This document shows positions 13,456 to 26,394 of a stretch of DNA of 64,000 bases, piece after piece. The position numbers and the translations under genes were made by a program. A model generated the notes under the pieces. The model saw nothing but the letters and a program-made list of their open reading frames with translations. It searched no databases and was not told the origin of the DNA. Within the stretch, counting starts at the first letter, position 1. Each line of letters starts with the position of its first letter. This DNA is from Hymenolepis diminuta (taxonomy: Eukaryota > Platyhelminthes > Cestoda > Cyclophyllidea > Hymenolepididae), in NCBI GenBank assembly GCA_900708905.1, contig CAADRB010000070.1, forward strand, positions 227,748 to 291,747, in the 5' to 3' direction.

Positions 13456-13878
13456 ATGAAGCATAACTATCAAACAAAGTATAACCCTTCTTTACCTCGA
13501 CGTTGTTTTCAGTATTTTTTGATCACCTTGACCTTACTATTGTTGGAGTCTTTGTCATTTGATATCAGTTGTGTCTTGTAAATAACATTTGTAAATTATT
13601 TTGCATTACTGTGGATAATAATAAGATTTTAAACCAGGATTATTTTAACAGATTTAAACATTTCTCTAGCAACTTCAGAGCAGGAGTGTTCACAAGTACT
13701 GAAAGAATAACAAATTCTTTTTTATCAGGATACATCTTGAAGTAATATATGTACTACTGTGCGGGAGTAAATGTGAATAGTTCTTCAACGGTATCGTAAA
13801 GTTCATGCATTAACGTCGAGTTTGTAAAAATATCATAGAATATGCATGGAAACCATTTTCTTTTCTTTTAACTCACCA

Positions 13879-14580
13879 GATATTCCTGATTGGACCTTTC
13901 AATCAAAATGCAAAAGACAATACTGCCACCTGTTTTGCCATTGTGTGTGGTTTATTGCAGCTTCCAAGAGAATTTGAATAAAAATGCCAAAAGCAGTGAT
14001 GATGAAAGTGTTTTGCCGTCAATTAATCACTGTTCGGCTACCAAACTGGAGAACATAAATTATGGAAGCCCTCCGAAATTCATTTACACAAACATGCACC
14101 GATTTGAATGCTAAGTATTTTCAACATCAATCTATAATGTACATCAAAAAGATAAATTCAAATTTCAGTTCGATGTGTTCTTAGATTGTACCATCTCATC
14201 ATCCAAAAGAGGAATTTTGACCAATGTAAGCACTCATATTTTGGCGGCAAATGACTTTCAGCGGATTCTAGACAAACAAACACGAATGAAGACCTACAAT
14301 TCAGATGTGTCATAGCCGTGAGATTCTCTCGATTGTGTCCTTCAAACTACCGCGTCTGTTTAAATAATATTTTAAGAATTTGTAAAGTACTGTTCAAAAT
14401 ATTTTGCTCTTAATATAATCTCGACTTTGTTTTCTAATTTTCCTTCATTACCAGGTCTTGCGTCGAGGGAACTAAACTTCCTCCAAACACTTCTCATGAT
14501 GAAACCATTTAAATGACGATCTCATGATAGCGACGCTACTTTTTAAAAATAATTCTGTCCGATTCCAAGAGATTGACCTG
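13879..14580 (+). pseudogene. Coding-like exon remnants with splice signals, unrecognised
   Basis: Several short segments look like exons. A strong acceptor (TTTCTTTTAACTCACCAG) ends at 13878. A frame runs from ATG 13908 to TAA 14112-14114. Then a 57-nt segment (14169-14225) has acceptor AAATTTCAG and donor GTAAGC, separated by a 36-bp intron (14226-14261) from the next segment, which ends at a GTGAGA donor. A further acceptor (TTCATTACCAG) sits just before 14458. Joining these in phase gives a reading frame interrupted by in-frame stop codons at segment ends, so either this is a pseudogene or my segment boundaries are wrong. No family is recognised; the - strand is open in places too. Confidence 0.25.
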
Positions 14581-14831
14581 GTATATAGGTCATACAAAGA
14601 CTTTACACATAATGTTACCTATTAGCCTGAATTTGTGACATTATTTTTATTTTCTGAAATAAGTATTAAAGCATTTGAAACGTTATTGTAATGTAAATAT
14701 TTTTGCAAAATAAGAACTGAAAAAAACTTGCATGTCTCAAAAATTTGCTCTTTTTTCTTCTTACTTTGACGATTATAGTTAATTTGTCGTAAATGTCAGT
14801 ACTGAGTAGGTAATTTTTTTTGTATTTCCAG

Positions 14832-15251
14832 TCTGAATGTCATCCCCATTCTTCCAAATAAAGTTCGAACGCCAACACTCAAGTACAGTGGTAAACAACT
14901 TTCCATTCAATGCTGTCATTTCTGAATCTGCACCGAATAGGTCAGAAAAAAATTTTACGAAGAAGACAAATGCAGCGACTTATCACGAGCATCGGTATAT
15001 ATAAAAAAATAATTTTCTTATTATTTTATTTGTTCTAAATTATAGTTTACAAGCCAATACATGGAAATTTTTCTCCATCCAAGACGGAAGACTGTTATCC
15101 CGAAGTCTCTGCTAAGAGTTTGCATTTCGCAATTCCAACAACGGTCATTTTCATCCTGACAGTTTGCACAAATTTCACTCTCGTGACCGAATTTAATGAC
15201 CTGCATTCTATCAATATACCACAAATTAATCTTTTAATCAAATTTAAATAA
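14832..15251 (+). CDS. Possible last two exons of an unrecognised gene
   Basis: Exon 14832-14890 follows a textbook acceptor (TTTTTTTTGTATTTCCAG) and ends at a GTAAAC donor. The next exon starts after AAATTATAG at 15046, and the split codon joins in phase. The second exon stays open to TAA 15249-15251, which is overlapped by an AATAAA motif. The predicted tail contains LNVIPILPNKVRTPTLKYS, then a hydrophobic stretch (FAIPTTVIFILTVCTNFTLV) that could be membrane-spanning. The opposite strand over 15046-15224 is also open and shows a C-x2-C-x7-C-x2-C arrangement, so orientation is not certain. Upstream exons could not be fixed. Confidence 0.3.
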
Positions 15252-15851
15252 AGTAAATAATTTTCTGAACAATAACTCGTTAACATTAATATTTTAATTA
15301 AAATATCTTTCATACTATCATAAAGGTAAGCGCATGTTAAAAGTCTTGACTTCTCGTAAAAAGCTATTAATTTTTATATCTTGCTAAGCCAACTAAACTT
15401 GCCATGAAATATGAAATCTTAATGACTTTCAATTTAATTAACGGAAATTGAAGGAAAAATAAACAGAAACACTGGTTTTGATAAAATATCGAAAAATCGA
15501 ATATGGAAATTTAAAGCCTAGACAGTTACAATCAAATATGTTTATTGAATCTCGAGAGAAGGTTTCAATTTTGTTCCAGAAGCAAAAGAAAGTGAGAAAA
15601 AAGAAGAATTGTACAAAGTTGGAGAATCAAAAGCCTGAATGCGGGAGAGCTGAATTCAGGAAATAGAATGAATTGCGCTATTTATGTCGTGACATATTAT
15701 CAGCCAGCAAGTTGGTCTAATAAATTTCCAGAGTTTATAACATTTTACCATATTGTACCACAATACAAATGTAAATGCAAACAAACACCCCTCTGGAAAT
15801 GCTTGAGGAGTTAAGAAGACTTTAGCTGTTGCCTGATCAACTTGATTTCAG

Positions 15852-15951
15852 ATCTGGAAACATCGGACCAAGTGTGATAGGAGTTATACAACCCAATGAC
15901 AATAGATTAAACTTTGTTCTGAAATTTGATTGGTGTTCGAATATCTTCTAA
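15852..15951 (+). other. Coding-like patch after an acceptor site
   Basis: After ACTTGATTTCAG (ending 15851) one frame is open to TAA 15949-15951 and reads as ordinary protein (for example GNIGPSVIGVIQPNDNRLNF). A further open patch follows at about 16027-16090 behind GGTTTACAG. Whether these belong with the preceding segments is unknown; only this strand is open. Confidence 0.2.
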
Positions 15952-16144
15952 TCAAATTCGTAAAAAAATATTATTTTTTGCCTTCAAATATAATGTTTTC
16001 CGTCGGGCATATTGGTTTACAGAAGTTGAAAATTCGACCCGATTAAAATCCGATATCGACCACACTAGAACAGTCCGGAAAACGTCACGGCGGAGGGTTA
16101 GAGTATCCCAATTTTTCTCGATAATTCTGTTTATCTTGATTTAA

Positions 16145-18589
16145 GTTTACTATTTGACTGAGCGTTCTAATTCAGTTTTGTCAATTGGAATACTCTTTTT
16201 TCCAGAGTATTAGCCACATTTCATACCATTCGCACCGAATAACACCTTTAGATCTTTCCATTTACTGATGGCGTTGTAGTATATCGTAATGGTTACTTTT
16301 AGGTTCAAAACAAATTTATTTTCAAATTTTAAAAAGTTCATGTGGACTTAAACACATGGTTCGGTGAACAGTAAACCGAGCGTTCCTCTTGAGAGCTCAA
16401 AGTGTATTTTTAACGTGCACATATTTGCAACCGCCTTCTGTGATCAATCAGCAGATTATCTTTGCATAAAATAAACTAAATAAGCACTAATATCTTCTAA
16501 TAAAACGATTTTGGGTGTTTTATCAACATACAGGTTTCATTTGACACTATGGTAAAATTTGCTCAATTAAAAGGGTGATATCTCATGGGGTTTGCAAAGT
16601 ATTTGCTCGCAGTTGCCAATAAATTACAGAAGTGATTACTGATTTTATCGGATACAGCTGTAAACGGTTATCTTTGTACTACCTAAATAATGAAGTATTT
16701 TGCACTTTTATTTGATCTTGAATGGCAAACAACCATATTTCATATCGTTGTAATCAGCTGCGGTTGGAATATTTATTGAAAATCCGCTTCTGGTGATTAT
16801 CACATCACAATGTAGACGCGCGAAGATGATCCAATGGGAACAGTTTAATGGGAAAATTCTACAATTTTTCAATAAAATAACAAAATTATCAAAAAATAGA
16901 TTTTGATAATGAATAAGAGTTTAAAGTAAATTATCTGGCAAGTAGAAGAGATAGACATGCCATCGTCAGCATGACATCAGTGACCACTCACTTTTATCGA
17001 CAATTTAATGCGCTGTGGACGTGTTGAAATTTGAATTGCGTATAGATTTTAACAGTAATGAAATTATTTCGATAATCGTTATTATTTCTTACTCTATTTA
17101 AACTCCTTTCCCTCTTTGGACTATTCATTGTTCTTCCTATTTGCATTACCACGATCACAACTTAAAACTATTCATCATCACGGGTAATCAGTGCATATCT
17201 TAAATCATTGCAGACAGCTTAATTTAAATGTCTACCTTTTCTTAAAAATATAAATAATATTTAGTTTACAAAAATTCAGACAAGTCTCAAAATATATTTG
17301 CTATAAAGCTTTTTAAATTTGTCCGCCACCATTATTTTAGACCTACATCGAAATCGTGGATCAATATGATCATTTGCCATGCTACCGCTCTTGTCCACGA
17401 CCTCGTCAACCATTTTCTTCACCGTTCTCTGTTTTCTAAACTAAAGCCAGGCGCCTCAGATCAGCACGGTTTTATAAAAATGGTTTATTTTCTCTCATGC
17501 TGAGAAAAAAGTTGTTTTGTTCACTAGTGACAGTTAGTCAACCACCATAGATACATTGTTTTCACTTATATCCAGAAGTTGCAGAAGTACGATAAGAGTT
17601 GATATGATTTTAATACAGTAGAATGTGAACTCAAATATTGTTGATGCTAGATCATTTATTATTCTACCGTTTTTATGATGGCATATACTACTCTCATTAA
17701 TATCTGTTTTTTAACTAGGACAACTTTTTTGATTATGCACCAAAATTAATATAAATCTATTGCTGGAACTTGCTCCACTTCAGGATCAACTGCATCGGAG
17801 TAGAGGCTGGTCAACATCTTTATTTAAAAGTGCACCCAAGTAAGACAAGGTTAAATTTTAACTCAATTCAAATGAAAAGACTAAACATTGGAGGCTTTTG
17901 ACATGTCAAAATCTAATGACTGAAGAAAGGGTTAGTTCTCTTCACTTTTTAATTAAAAAAGATATATTCTCCCCCTTAGATTTAAACAGTTAAATCGTAT
18001 TGCCAAAATTGAGAAACAATATTTTACACATTCTTTGTTTTGCACAAATATTGTTATGTTAGATAGCTCTGGAAATCGGTGAACTGATCAAAGATTAGAT
18101 TATAATTCAAGAAGGAAATCAACTGGATGAAAATCAATCAGCTAATCACGAGTTCATAAAACAGACTCAAAAATCAATCATAACGACCGTTCGAATAGGT
18201 TGACGAATGAAAATCCGTGATAGAAAAGATTTATTGATAGAAATAGGTAGATTGATTTATATAGCGCAACGTAGTAAAAAGTATTCATTTTTCCCATTCT
18301 TTGCTGCTTTTCTTATCTCACGCTGATTTGTGAGTTGGAGAAGTAGACGGAAAGGCATTCGGAAGACTATGAGCAGATGACTCAGTCTCAAATCCTGCCG
18401 GTGTGTGAAATTGTCAATGTGAAAATATTACAATTGAAGGGTGACTCTGTGCGTTTGCCAAAATTACCCTTTAGTCATATTCTTTATGGAAATACGTCGA
18501 TTTTTCACCTTTATGAACTCGTGATTCAAAATCCCATCTATCATGTCTAGACAATTTTATCCATTCTCCTTTTGTTGCTATAAATATTC
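16145..18589. other. No supported gene
   Basis: AT-rich sequence, no coding signal or recognised repeat. Confidence 0.4.
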
Positions 18590-18795
18590 CGTTTCATTTA
18601 GAAGTACAATTGCACTCATACCTCACGTGCGTCCTTAACCGTCACTGTATTTCCACACACATACACAGACACACGCTTGTCGCTTACCTGCTCGTACGCT
18701 TCCCTTTCATCTCCTTTTTCCCTCATCTCCCCCTTACTCTATCGAATCCTCGTCATGGTTTATTCAATACACTTTGACCTACGCAACTCGTTGCG
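18590..18795 (-). repeat. Dispersed repeat family R2, copy 2 (inverted)
   Basis: The reverse complement matches the copies at 9.9 and 24.8 kb: GGTCAAAGTGTATTGAA, ATGACGAGGATTC, a GGGAGATGAGGG block, AAGCGTACGAGCAGGTAA, then a GTGTGTCTGTGTATGTGTG stretch and GGAAATACA. No reading frame is shared with the other copies. Confidence 0.55.
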
Positions 18796-21700
18796 GTCTA
18801 CTTTTTGAAACCGTTGTAAGCTGCTACCTATGGTATTAACATCTACGATATGGTTCTGGTCCATAAGTTCCTTCAACTTGGGAACTCCTATATGGGTGAC
18901 CCCACTCTCTGTTATACTAAATCCAACACAATAAAACTTCGGATTTAATTATAATTATAATTTTAAAGGTGGGAAGCAACTTAAATCGGCTGAAGGAAAG
19001 TTTAGTAAACAATATAGGTAAGAGAGTCAAAAAGTTACAGAGAGCAACGTCAAGGTATCAAATGGTTTTGCTTTATTTAATGTTTGGACTCGGGTTGTAC
19101 AAATATTTACTAAGTGAGCATCTCATGTTCCAAAATTCAACTTTCATTATTCATCCCCTTGATTGCAGGAACCGCCTCTTCTATGCTACTAAAATTCCAG
19201 AAAACTGATTTTCTGCCCCTATAACACATATCTCCCGTAGGTTTCACTGGAATACAGTTGAATTAGACTAGATAAAGAAGGTCAAGCCAATGCAGTTAAC
19301 CCTAAACATTTTATTAATCATACAAAGGCATTATATGGGAATGTATATTAAAATATGAAAACAGCACCGGACTGATAACAGGTTTAAACCCAAATAACTG
19401 TGAAACTGTCAAAAGTGATATGTGTCTCATATCTATAAGGCATGATAGGTGACTTAGAGACAACCCGCGGGAATTTATCATTACTAAACAAAACTACATT
19501 GCACCCATGAAATGTCAGTCCTGTCAGAATGAAGCTGTGATCTATTCCTGATTTGTAAAAAGTACAATTTCGGCAAGGTTTAATTAGCACCATGGATGCA
19601 TTTTCTATTACACATTTTTTGCTAATTTAATCGCTGTTATTGAGTAGCTATTAGTGTCATTGGTAGGATGAGCAAAGTATATGCAAACCCTCTATTCAAC
19701 CACTGTCCAGGCTTTCAAGCTCCTTTGTTCTCCCATTTGCTTTAATACTATAAGATGAAAGAAACACTTGCCGCCATTAAACGAGCCAGGGTATTCTTAA
19801 TTATATGGCTAACTTTATTATCTATTCTTTAGATTACTGTCGATAAAGAGATGCACTATATATTTCAGTATATATTGTTACAACCGATTGTGAGGCAAGA
19901 ATATATAATTTAATATCGTGGAAAAGCCACGAAAATCGACTATCCTTCAATATAACAGATGAAGTTGAAGAAAGCGCATAGAAGTTGAGGTTAAAATAGG
20001 TAATCAAAAGTACCTCAGAAGTGTTTGAATTTGAGTTGAATACAAATAAATCAATGGACAGTTCAGTGCTTTATATTTTGGGGTTCTAATTTCTTGATAT
20101 ATTCTATGAATTACAAAATAATTTCTCTCCTACGATATCATATGCTTATTGTTTGGTTGATTGATCACTGTAAATAAATTAACTCCCTCTCGATATCCCT
20201 GCTCTCCGAGACGGAGGTCTGCGAGGTCCCATTCTACACCTAGCATCTATTAGGGTATTTTAATATTATAACAGATAAATACCTTTGTATTTCAACTTCA
20301 AAAGGCATTTTCATTGAAGTATCAGTTCACAAAGTGTTAAATTCAGTGAAATACTTACCTCTAAACCTTTGTCCCCTATTAATGAAATGATGGGAAAAGT
20401 GCCATGGTCCTTTGAATAGCCACCAGTTTTTTTCTGCTATTTCCACATACTGTGTATTCTGCTGTCAACTGACATTCCAGTTGAAATTAATTATCTAAAT
20501 ACCCTAAAAAAGTTTTAGATTTATAAATGAAGGCTACTTTGAACGGAGGGAAAAGGCCTCCATAGCGTGATTTTTCATTAGTGGTTAAAAAATTAGCTAT
20601 AAAGTACCGCGAAGTTAGCTTATAGGATTTAATTTTGCCCAGTTGGCATATTAAATCCTGATCGGTTGCTTTTGCTGTAATTTTAAAACTTTTAATTATA
20701 TATATAAATTTACTTATGGGGATTAATTTGGATCGTTTGTTTTGAGCTTTTGCCTTAATCAGTTCCCCACAGTTCTTTTAAAATTTTAAAAAAGCAAATT
20801 TATTAGGGGCTGTCTATCATTTTGTTCAAAATCAAAATCATTATTCATTTTTGTGTTTGATACTTATAAATGTTCAATTTGAATGAGATGTGGTGAACTC
20901 TGTTATGCTAAAACCATGTTAGATCTCAACGTCCTGACAGCACCTTAGGTCTTAGATGAAAAAATGTATGTTCGCTGATTGGTCAATCTTCCAAATTGAT
21001 AAACCGATAAACTGATCACCGAGCTCTGGAGTCCGTGAGCGTGAACTTACTCAGGAAACAGGGTACAAATCAAGACGTTTAAACATTAAAATATCTAATG
21101 TCTAGAGTGGACTTCTCCAGAGAATTAAAAAGTGTGTGTATTCCGATTCTAAGTATCAAATTCTGATTTGGTTTCTGCCTCAAAAATTTCCCTTCCTTCT
21201 ATATGGAAAGGCATTATAATAACCTTTATTCCGATGCTTTCCGAGAATGAAATATTTTAAACTGTTCTCTGTAATAAATAAATTGTTTTTGATTAAAAAA
21301 CGAAATTCGGAAATAAATTATTTCTTTCCTTGTTATTTTAGTTTTATGCGAAAATTATAGGAGATTTTATCACCATTTCTATTCGCCATCAAATTTATCA
21401 TTTCTCGAATCGGTAAGAAAGATCTCAACAGCTTGTCAACTTGTGAGTTTTAATATTTTTGTTTGACTTCTCTTCCCATTACCTATGTACTACGTATATT
21501 TACTAATAATATAATATCTCATTAGTGGGCGGATTTTATTTCTTTACAATTATATATAATCTATAAATAAAGAGAAAATAAAAAGGCTGATTTTAATTGA
21601 TATATGATACGTTATAATTAATTACAGGGTGCGAAAGGCATCTGGGGGCACTTTACTCACTTTAGAAAAACAGGAAATGAAATTGTTAATGGTTGGAAAT

Positions 21701-24699
21701 TACGATTTCTGCTGATCATGCCATGCACTCTTTTGACAAACTCGAGTGTTTTGAGTGAGTCAAAACGTTGACAATGCTCTTTTCTCTTCCTCGTGGCGGC
21801 TAATTCATCTCCATTGGTTTCATTCAGCAACTCCTTTCCAACTTTGCAAACGAAAGTTTGGCGACCTTTAGAAATCTTGCAATTTCCAAATTGTTGTGTT
21901 TTCCCTCTATAGACACCGTTACAGTGTGTCTTTTCATTTCATTAATTATAGTAGTATCTGGCATGAGATCTTCTGATATAAAAAATACATTAATTGTTAT
22001 CGGGTTAGTTTAAATTACGAAAATAAGAGTGTCTTCAGATACCTTACGCACCCTGTATTATTTTCCATGCAATGAAAATAATTTCACAGGTCTTATGCAT
22101 GAGATTATGTTTGAAACCGCATTCATTAGAGAATGAAACGAGAACTAAAATGGGATTATAAAATGAGTCAGTTTGTCATTAATCTTACTTTTTTAAATTC
22201 TAGAAGCATTTAGTTATCAAGTTTCCCATGTAGGATGTCCAAATGTGCTAGGCGTCGATTTCCATGATTGTTGTCTGCAATATTAAGTGTCTGTTGGCGA
22301 GTTGATTTGGCTGAAAGGTCTTTTAGGCCATTTTGTGGTAAACTCTTCTTATTTTACGGAACTCGAAAGTTGGTGTCTAAGATGTTGCCTTATGCCTTGA
22401 ATATGTGGTGATGGATACAGGCAATTTAAGACGTATGCAACTTCAACCAACATATCCCTTCCATCTCCTAGTGATTACATAATTATCTTTTGAATAAATT
22501 ACACCATACTACAAAGTGACAGCTTTTATTATAAGATAAATATGCATCATAGCCCTTGTACAAAGTCATGCAAAACTCTACGATTAAGCCCGTATGTGCT
22601 GCTAATCTTTCTCCTGCTTTCTCCAACTGGGAAGACGAAAATTTCAAAAACCTTAAACTCTCATATCCCGACTTTGATTTCTATCTCTAAAATTTCCTTC
22701 CTTCCATACGAGCCTGCATTGTAATGATCTCTATTGTGATGCTAATATTAGGACTTTGAAATGTTCAGTGGCGTAGATGAGATAGCCTATTATTAGATGA
22801 AGTCCTGTTCCAGAAAGATTATTTATAATTTAAAGGAGACATATAACAGTGGGTAATGAGCTGACATTAAAATTAAATTTCCAATTAAAAAACCCCTTTA
22901 AGCACTAAGAATAGTAAATAAGTTTTAAAATCCTCTTGGTATTACGAAAAAAGTGGCCATGCAAACACCCTTGTCATATTTTGCTCTGTTAGATGTGTAC
23001 TTTCGTATATTTATTCCGAATTCAAGACCGTTTAAAAAAACTAAACATTTAATTTAAATGGCAAAGTGCAGAGAAGGCGATCGTAAACTCTTGCAGACCA
23101 CTTCAGTGTACCGGAATTCGAAAACTATGAATCACTATACAGTTCGTGTCCTCGATACGATCGTTAAATAAATGGACTTTTTATTATATTTAAAAACTAT
23201 GAATGACTATATATATGACTGGATCGATAAAATATATTTGTACTTTGAAGTCATCAGGATATCTGCATTTCCGGTCCATATTTAGTATTTAGTCCGTCAT
23301 TACTAATCTTGTGAAAGGTAAACCCAAGTGGGCTGTATTATGCATTCCAAAACATATTGTTACTTTGGTTATTATAAGAAAAAAATCTAGTGAAGACCAA
23401 CTATTTTCTCTTGCATTCATTCGACATTCAGTCGAATTGGATATGAGACACTTGAACTGGATGTAAGTGCGAGACTAGGGAATGGAAAACCGACATCAAC
23501 TACCATCTTTGCCTACTTGCCTTGAAGGTTAGACGCTCCTCAAAACATCAAATATTAGAGCATTAAGTACAGAGAAGTCCAGACAGTAACTGAAAGTTTG
23601 AAAAATTTTTGTTTCAAGATTGAAATCTCCAATTTTCCTTGTCTTCTCTCATCAAATATTATACTGACAGCCATTTACGTCTGTCTAAATCGTATCTTCG
23701 ATATGAACTCTCGTTTAAATGGATGAAATATTACCAAATCCAAATAATACTTTTTATATAATTTCGTAACTGTCCTCTTACTACTGACGTCAAAAAGACC
23801 TACCAGAAGGTCATGAGATTTCGTCATCCACCAATTCATATACTAATGAATGAAAGTAAATTTGTCAGCTCCTTCTCTGATCAAAATTATTACGAAGAGT
23901 CAGTGACAGTGAGCGTCCACGACAAAAAATCCTTTTGCATCATTCAGTTGTGGTCGACATTCAAAGTCACGATAAGTGTTTTCTTGTTACAAAGTTTAAA
24001 TTTCAATCTCCTCTCAGTGCAGTATCTGTACTTTATCTGTCCATGCCTACATTAAGTTTATTATTGTTTAGTGATTGAAATGTTTTCTCAGTGAAACCTG
24101 CATTTTCATGAATGTAAAGCAATATTTAGGGCAACATGTCTCAGTAGCAAACTAATGTTCATTTCTCCTCTGTTTCATAGATCCAGGATCAGGAATTTTA
24201 TAGTTATCTGAAACACTTTTAATCTTTGTATCATTCATTTTACGGTAGGTGATAGTATAAAATGTTTTTGCAAAATTTGAAGTGACGGCAGCAATTTGCA
24301 CTCGAACCTTTTCAGCTCTATTATTGAGTCAAACTTTCTTTAATCCATGGATATAAAATTTAAACAACGATTTCTTGTGCTCAAGAGATTTATTGCTTTA
24401 TTAATAATTGAACTTATTAATCATTTCGATTATCAGTGTTTTCGATATGGATGAAAAGAAAGTGTATTCTTATAGTGGGACAATTTGTTATGGAAATTAC
24501 CACTATTAAAATTGATAATTTCGGAACATGTTCTTGTCTAATCTCTCTCGAGGTATTAATAACGGTGAGTTAGACCTGATCTACCTTCATGAGGTCGCAA
24601 CAATCCCACTATCCTACGAGTATCCAATCGTTAATGAAACTGGATGGGCTAATCCTATGTTATACGAACTATAAATGAAGGATCAACTAATAGGTAAAA
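18796..24699. other. No supported gene; one weak duplicated motif
   Basis: Short open frames near 18.97, 19.4, 22.5 and 23.8 kb lack domain motifs and convincing splice pairs. A weakly similar pair of segments occurs at about 21150-21260 and 22640-22750 (shared AAAATTTCCnTTCCTTC and GCATTnTAATnA-type blocks). That pair may be an old repeat. Confidence 0.35.
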
Positions 24700-24990
24700 G
24701 AAAAGAACCTCTTAGATACATTGTTGGAGTTAGGGTAATAACTAACGGCTGGCAGCTAACAACTACCAGCAACAACAATAGTTACCGACCAAAATACCAA
24801 GAGCTGACTAGGCTATAATGAGGATTCAACCAGGTAAGAGAGATGAGGAACGAAGGCGATGAGAGGGCAGCGTAGGAGCAGTATATAACCAGCGTGGGTC
24901 TGCGCGCATGTGTGTGTGTGGAAATACAAAAGCCGGTTATATGAGTCACTTGGACAAGGACGCGCCTGAGGACATGAATGCAATGTGCTC
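24700..24990 (+). repeat. Dispersed repeat family R2, copy 3
   Basis: Contains CCAAGAGCTGACTAGG, ATGAGGATTCAACC, GAGAGATGAGGAACG, CAGCGTAGGAGCAGTATATA, a GCGCATGTGTGTGTGTGGAAATAC stretch (split here only by reading) and GGACGCGCCTGAGGAC. It shares these with the copies at 9.9 and 18.6 kb. The GTATATAA motif would fit an LTR promoter, but no paired LTR was found. Confidence 0.55.
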
Positions 24991-26040
24991 TTAATAAAAC
25001 GAGACGGTTATAGAAAGGGGGAATCCAATATACGCATTAAGGGATGACAGATAGGGGCTTTTGCCTCACAGGGATATAAAGATGTCACTGTGATTTAGTG
25101 AATGAAAAAACTGAGATATTTCGAAGAGGATGTGAATAAATTACAATTTAGGAAGTGCATAGAGGGACACCTTTCAACATATTATATGTCTTATGTCCAG
25201 CTGCATTAACTGAGCTACTATATCACGGAAATGTGATAATTTGTTAAAGAATATCATTGAATAGTAATTTTGTAAATGGTTGGCTGAAAAGAGGAAATAT
25301 GGTGGTCACACCATCCCCATCATCATTTCTGCATAGCATTTAGCTGGTGCAAGCTGGGATTTGCAGTATTGAAACCATCGAAAGCCAGCTGATCAAATAA
25401 ATGATTTTGTAATTTTATTGAAGCTCATCGATTAACTAATTAATTACTCAAAATCAGCTATCAATAACTTGTTTTAACTTTCAAATTATCCATTGGGACT
25501 TTCACATATCATATGCATATTTACAAGTTTATTTTCGGGACGCTCTTAGAAATACGCAAATGGAGCGTGAACATATTTTAAAATGTGAATCCTTAAGGAT
25601 CCGATTTGATAAAAAGAAAATGAAAGATCAAAGCACTCCTTGATTTTGAAATTCGAGATTAATTCTGGAGGACTCATTTCAGTAGTATTTTAAGCGCTCT
25701 GAATACAATCATAATTATTCCCACGCATTTCTGAACCAATTTATGCGACCTTTTAATGTAAAATAGTCGTATTATTTTATTTATATTAATGTCCTACCTA
25801 TTTTCTTAAAAGAAAAACGATGTAATAATAGCATTATCAAAGGCTTTACGTGACCGAAAACCAAGACTGGAACCAATTCCTCAGTAATTTAAAAAACATT
25901 CACGTTATCCATAACCGATGACAATGACATTGTCTCACGCAAAAAAAAGGTAAATGTCTACGTTTCAAGTTGTCCACCTACTGACCTAATTACCCCTTCA
26001 ATACCTGCGCACCCGTACTGTGAATTTCATGAGCTAGACA
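24991..26040. other. No supported gene
   Basis: Upstream flank of the Notch-ligand gene; nothing recognised. Confidence 0.35.
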
Positions 26041-26325
26041 AGGTGTATCTGTTTATATTAACAGATGCCTGTAGCTAACGCACGTGCGCACCACAAATTA
26101 ACACTGACGATGCACGCGGAGCGCGCGTTGATTCGTTGCATGCTGGCCAATCGCGTAATTTGGCCATCTCCCAAGTAGGGTGTATAGCAATGAGCTCGAC
26201 CCTGAACAAGCATGCATTCTCGCTACCTACACATTCAGTCGCATTAGAGATATTTATTGCCTCTTCTTCTACTTCTTTTCTACATCCCAAAGTAATGCGG
26301 ATACTCTACTTCCTCCATTAGAATA
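26041..26325 (+). promoter_or_regulatory. Putative promoter / 5' UTR of the Notch-ligand gene
   Basis: A local GC- and CpG-rich island in an otherwise AT-rich region (GCACGTGCGCACC, GCACGCGGAGCGCGCG) contains a CCAAT box (CTGGCCAATCGCG, about 26142-26154). It ends just before the candidate start codon at 26326. Both strands hold long open frames here, which is expected of GC-rich non-coding DNA. The transcription start is not determined, and trans-splicing, known in flatworms, could replace a conventional 5' end. Confidence 0.4.
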
Positions 26326-26394
26326 ATGATACATTCCTCTTTTCGGATTATCTTTTTACTCACATTCCTTCTACTGACAGTTCAACGATGCCAG
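26326..26394 (+). CDS. Notch ligand exon 1: start codon and signal peptide
   Basis: ATG at 26326 opens 23 codons ending in CAG before a GTGATT donor, phase 0. The peptide is a clear secretion signal: a short polar start, then FRIIFLLTFLLLTVQRC, with likely cleavage near the Cys. Phase 0 matches the phase-0 start of exon 2. The 3.0-kb intron that follows contains an assembly gap. Confidence 0.7.

Noticed and set aside
15021..15224. Zinc-ribbon-like C-x2-C-x7-C-x2-C frame on the - strand
   Set aside because: The + strand over the same bases has better splice signals and joins its neighbour in phase; the - cysteines come from Thr and Ala codons read backwards. Not fully excluded.
15478..15666. 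Lysine-rich 62-codon + frame
   Set aside because: Composition follows local A-richness; no splice sites or motif.
22542..22724. 60-codon + frame with a hydrophobic start resembling a signal peptide
   Set aside because: Part of it is weakly repeated near 21.2 kb, has no splice donor in a fitting place, and exon 1 at 26326 explains the Notch-ligand signal peptide better.
26075..26290. 71-codon - frame starting with ATG
   Set aside because: Lies wholly in the GC-rich promoter island where all frames are long; no domain and no splice partners. Kept only as a remark.
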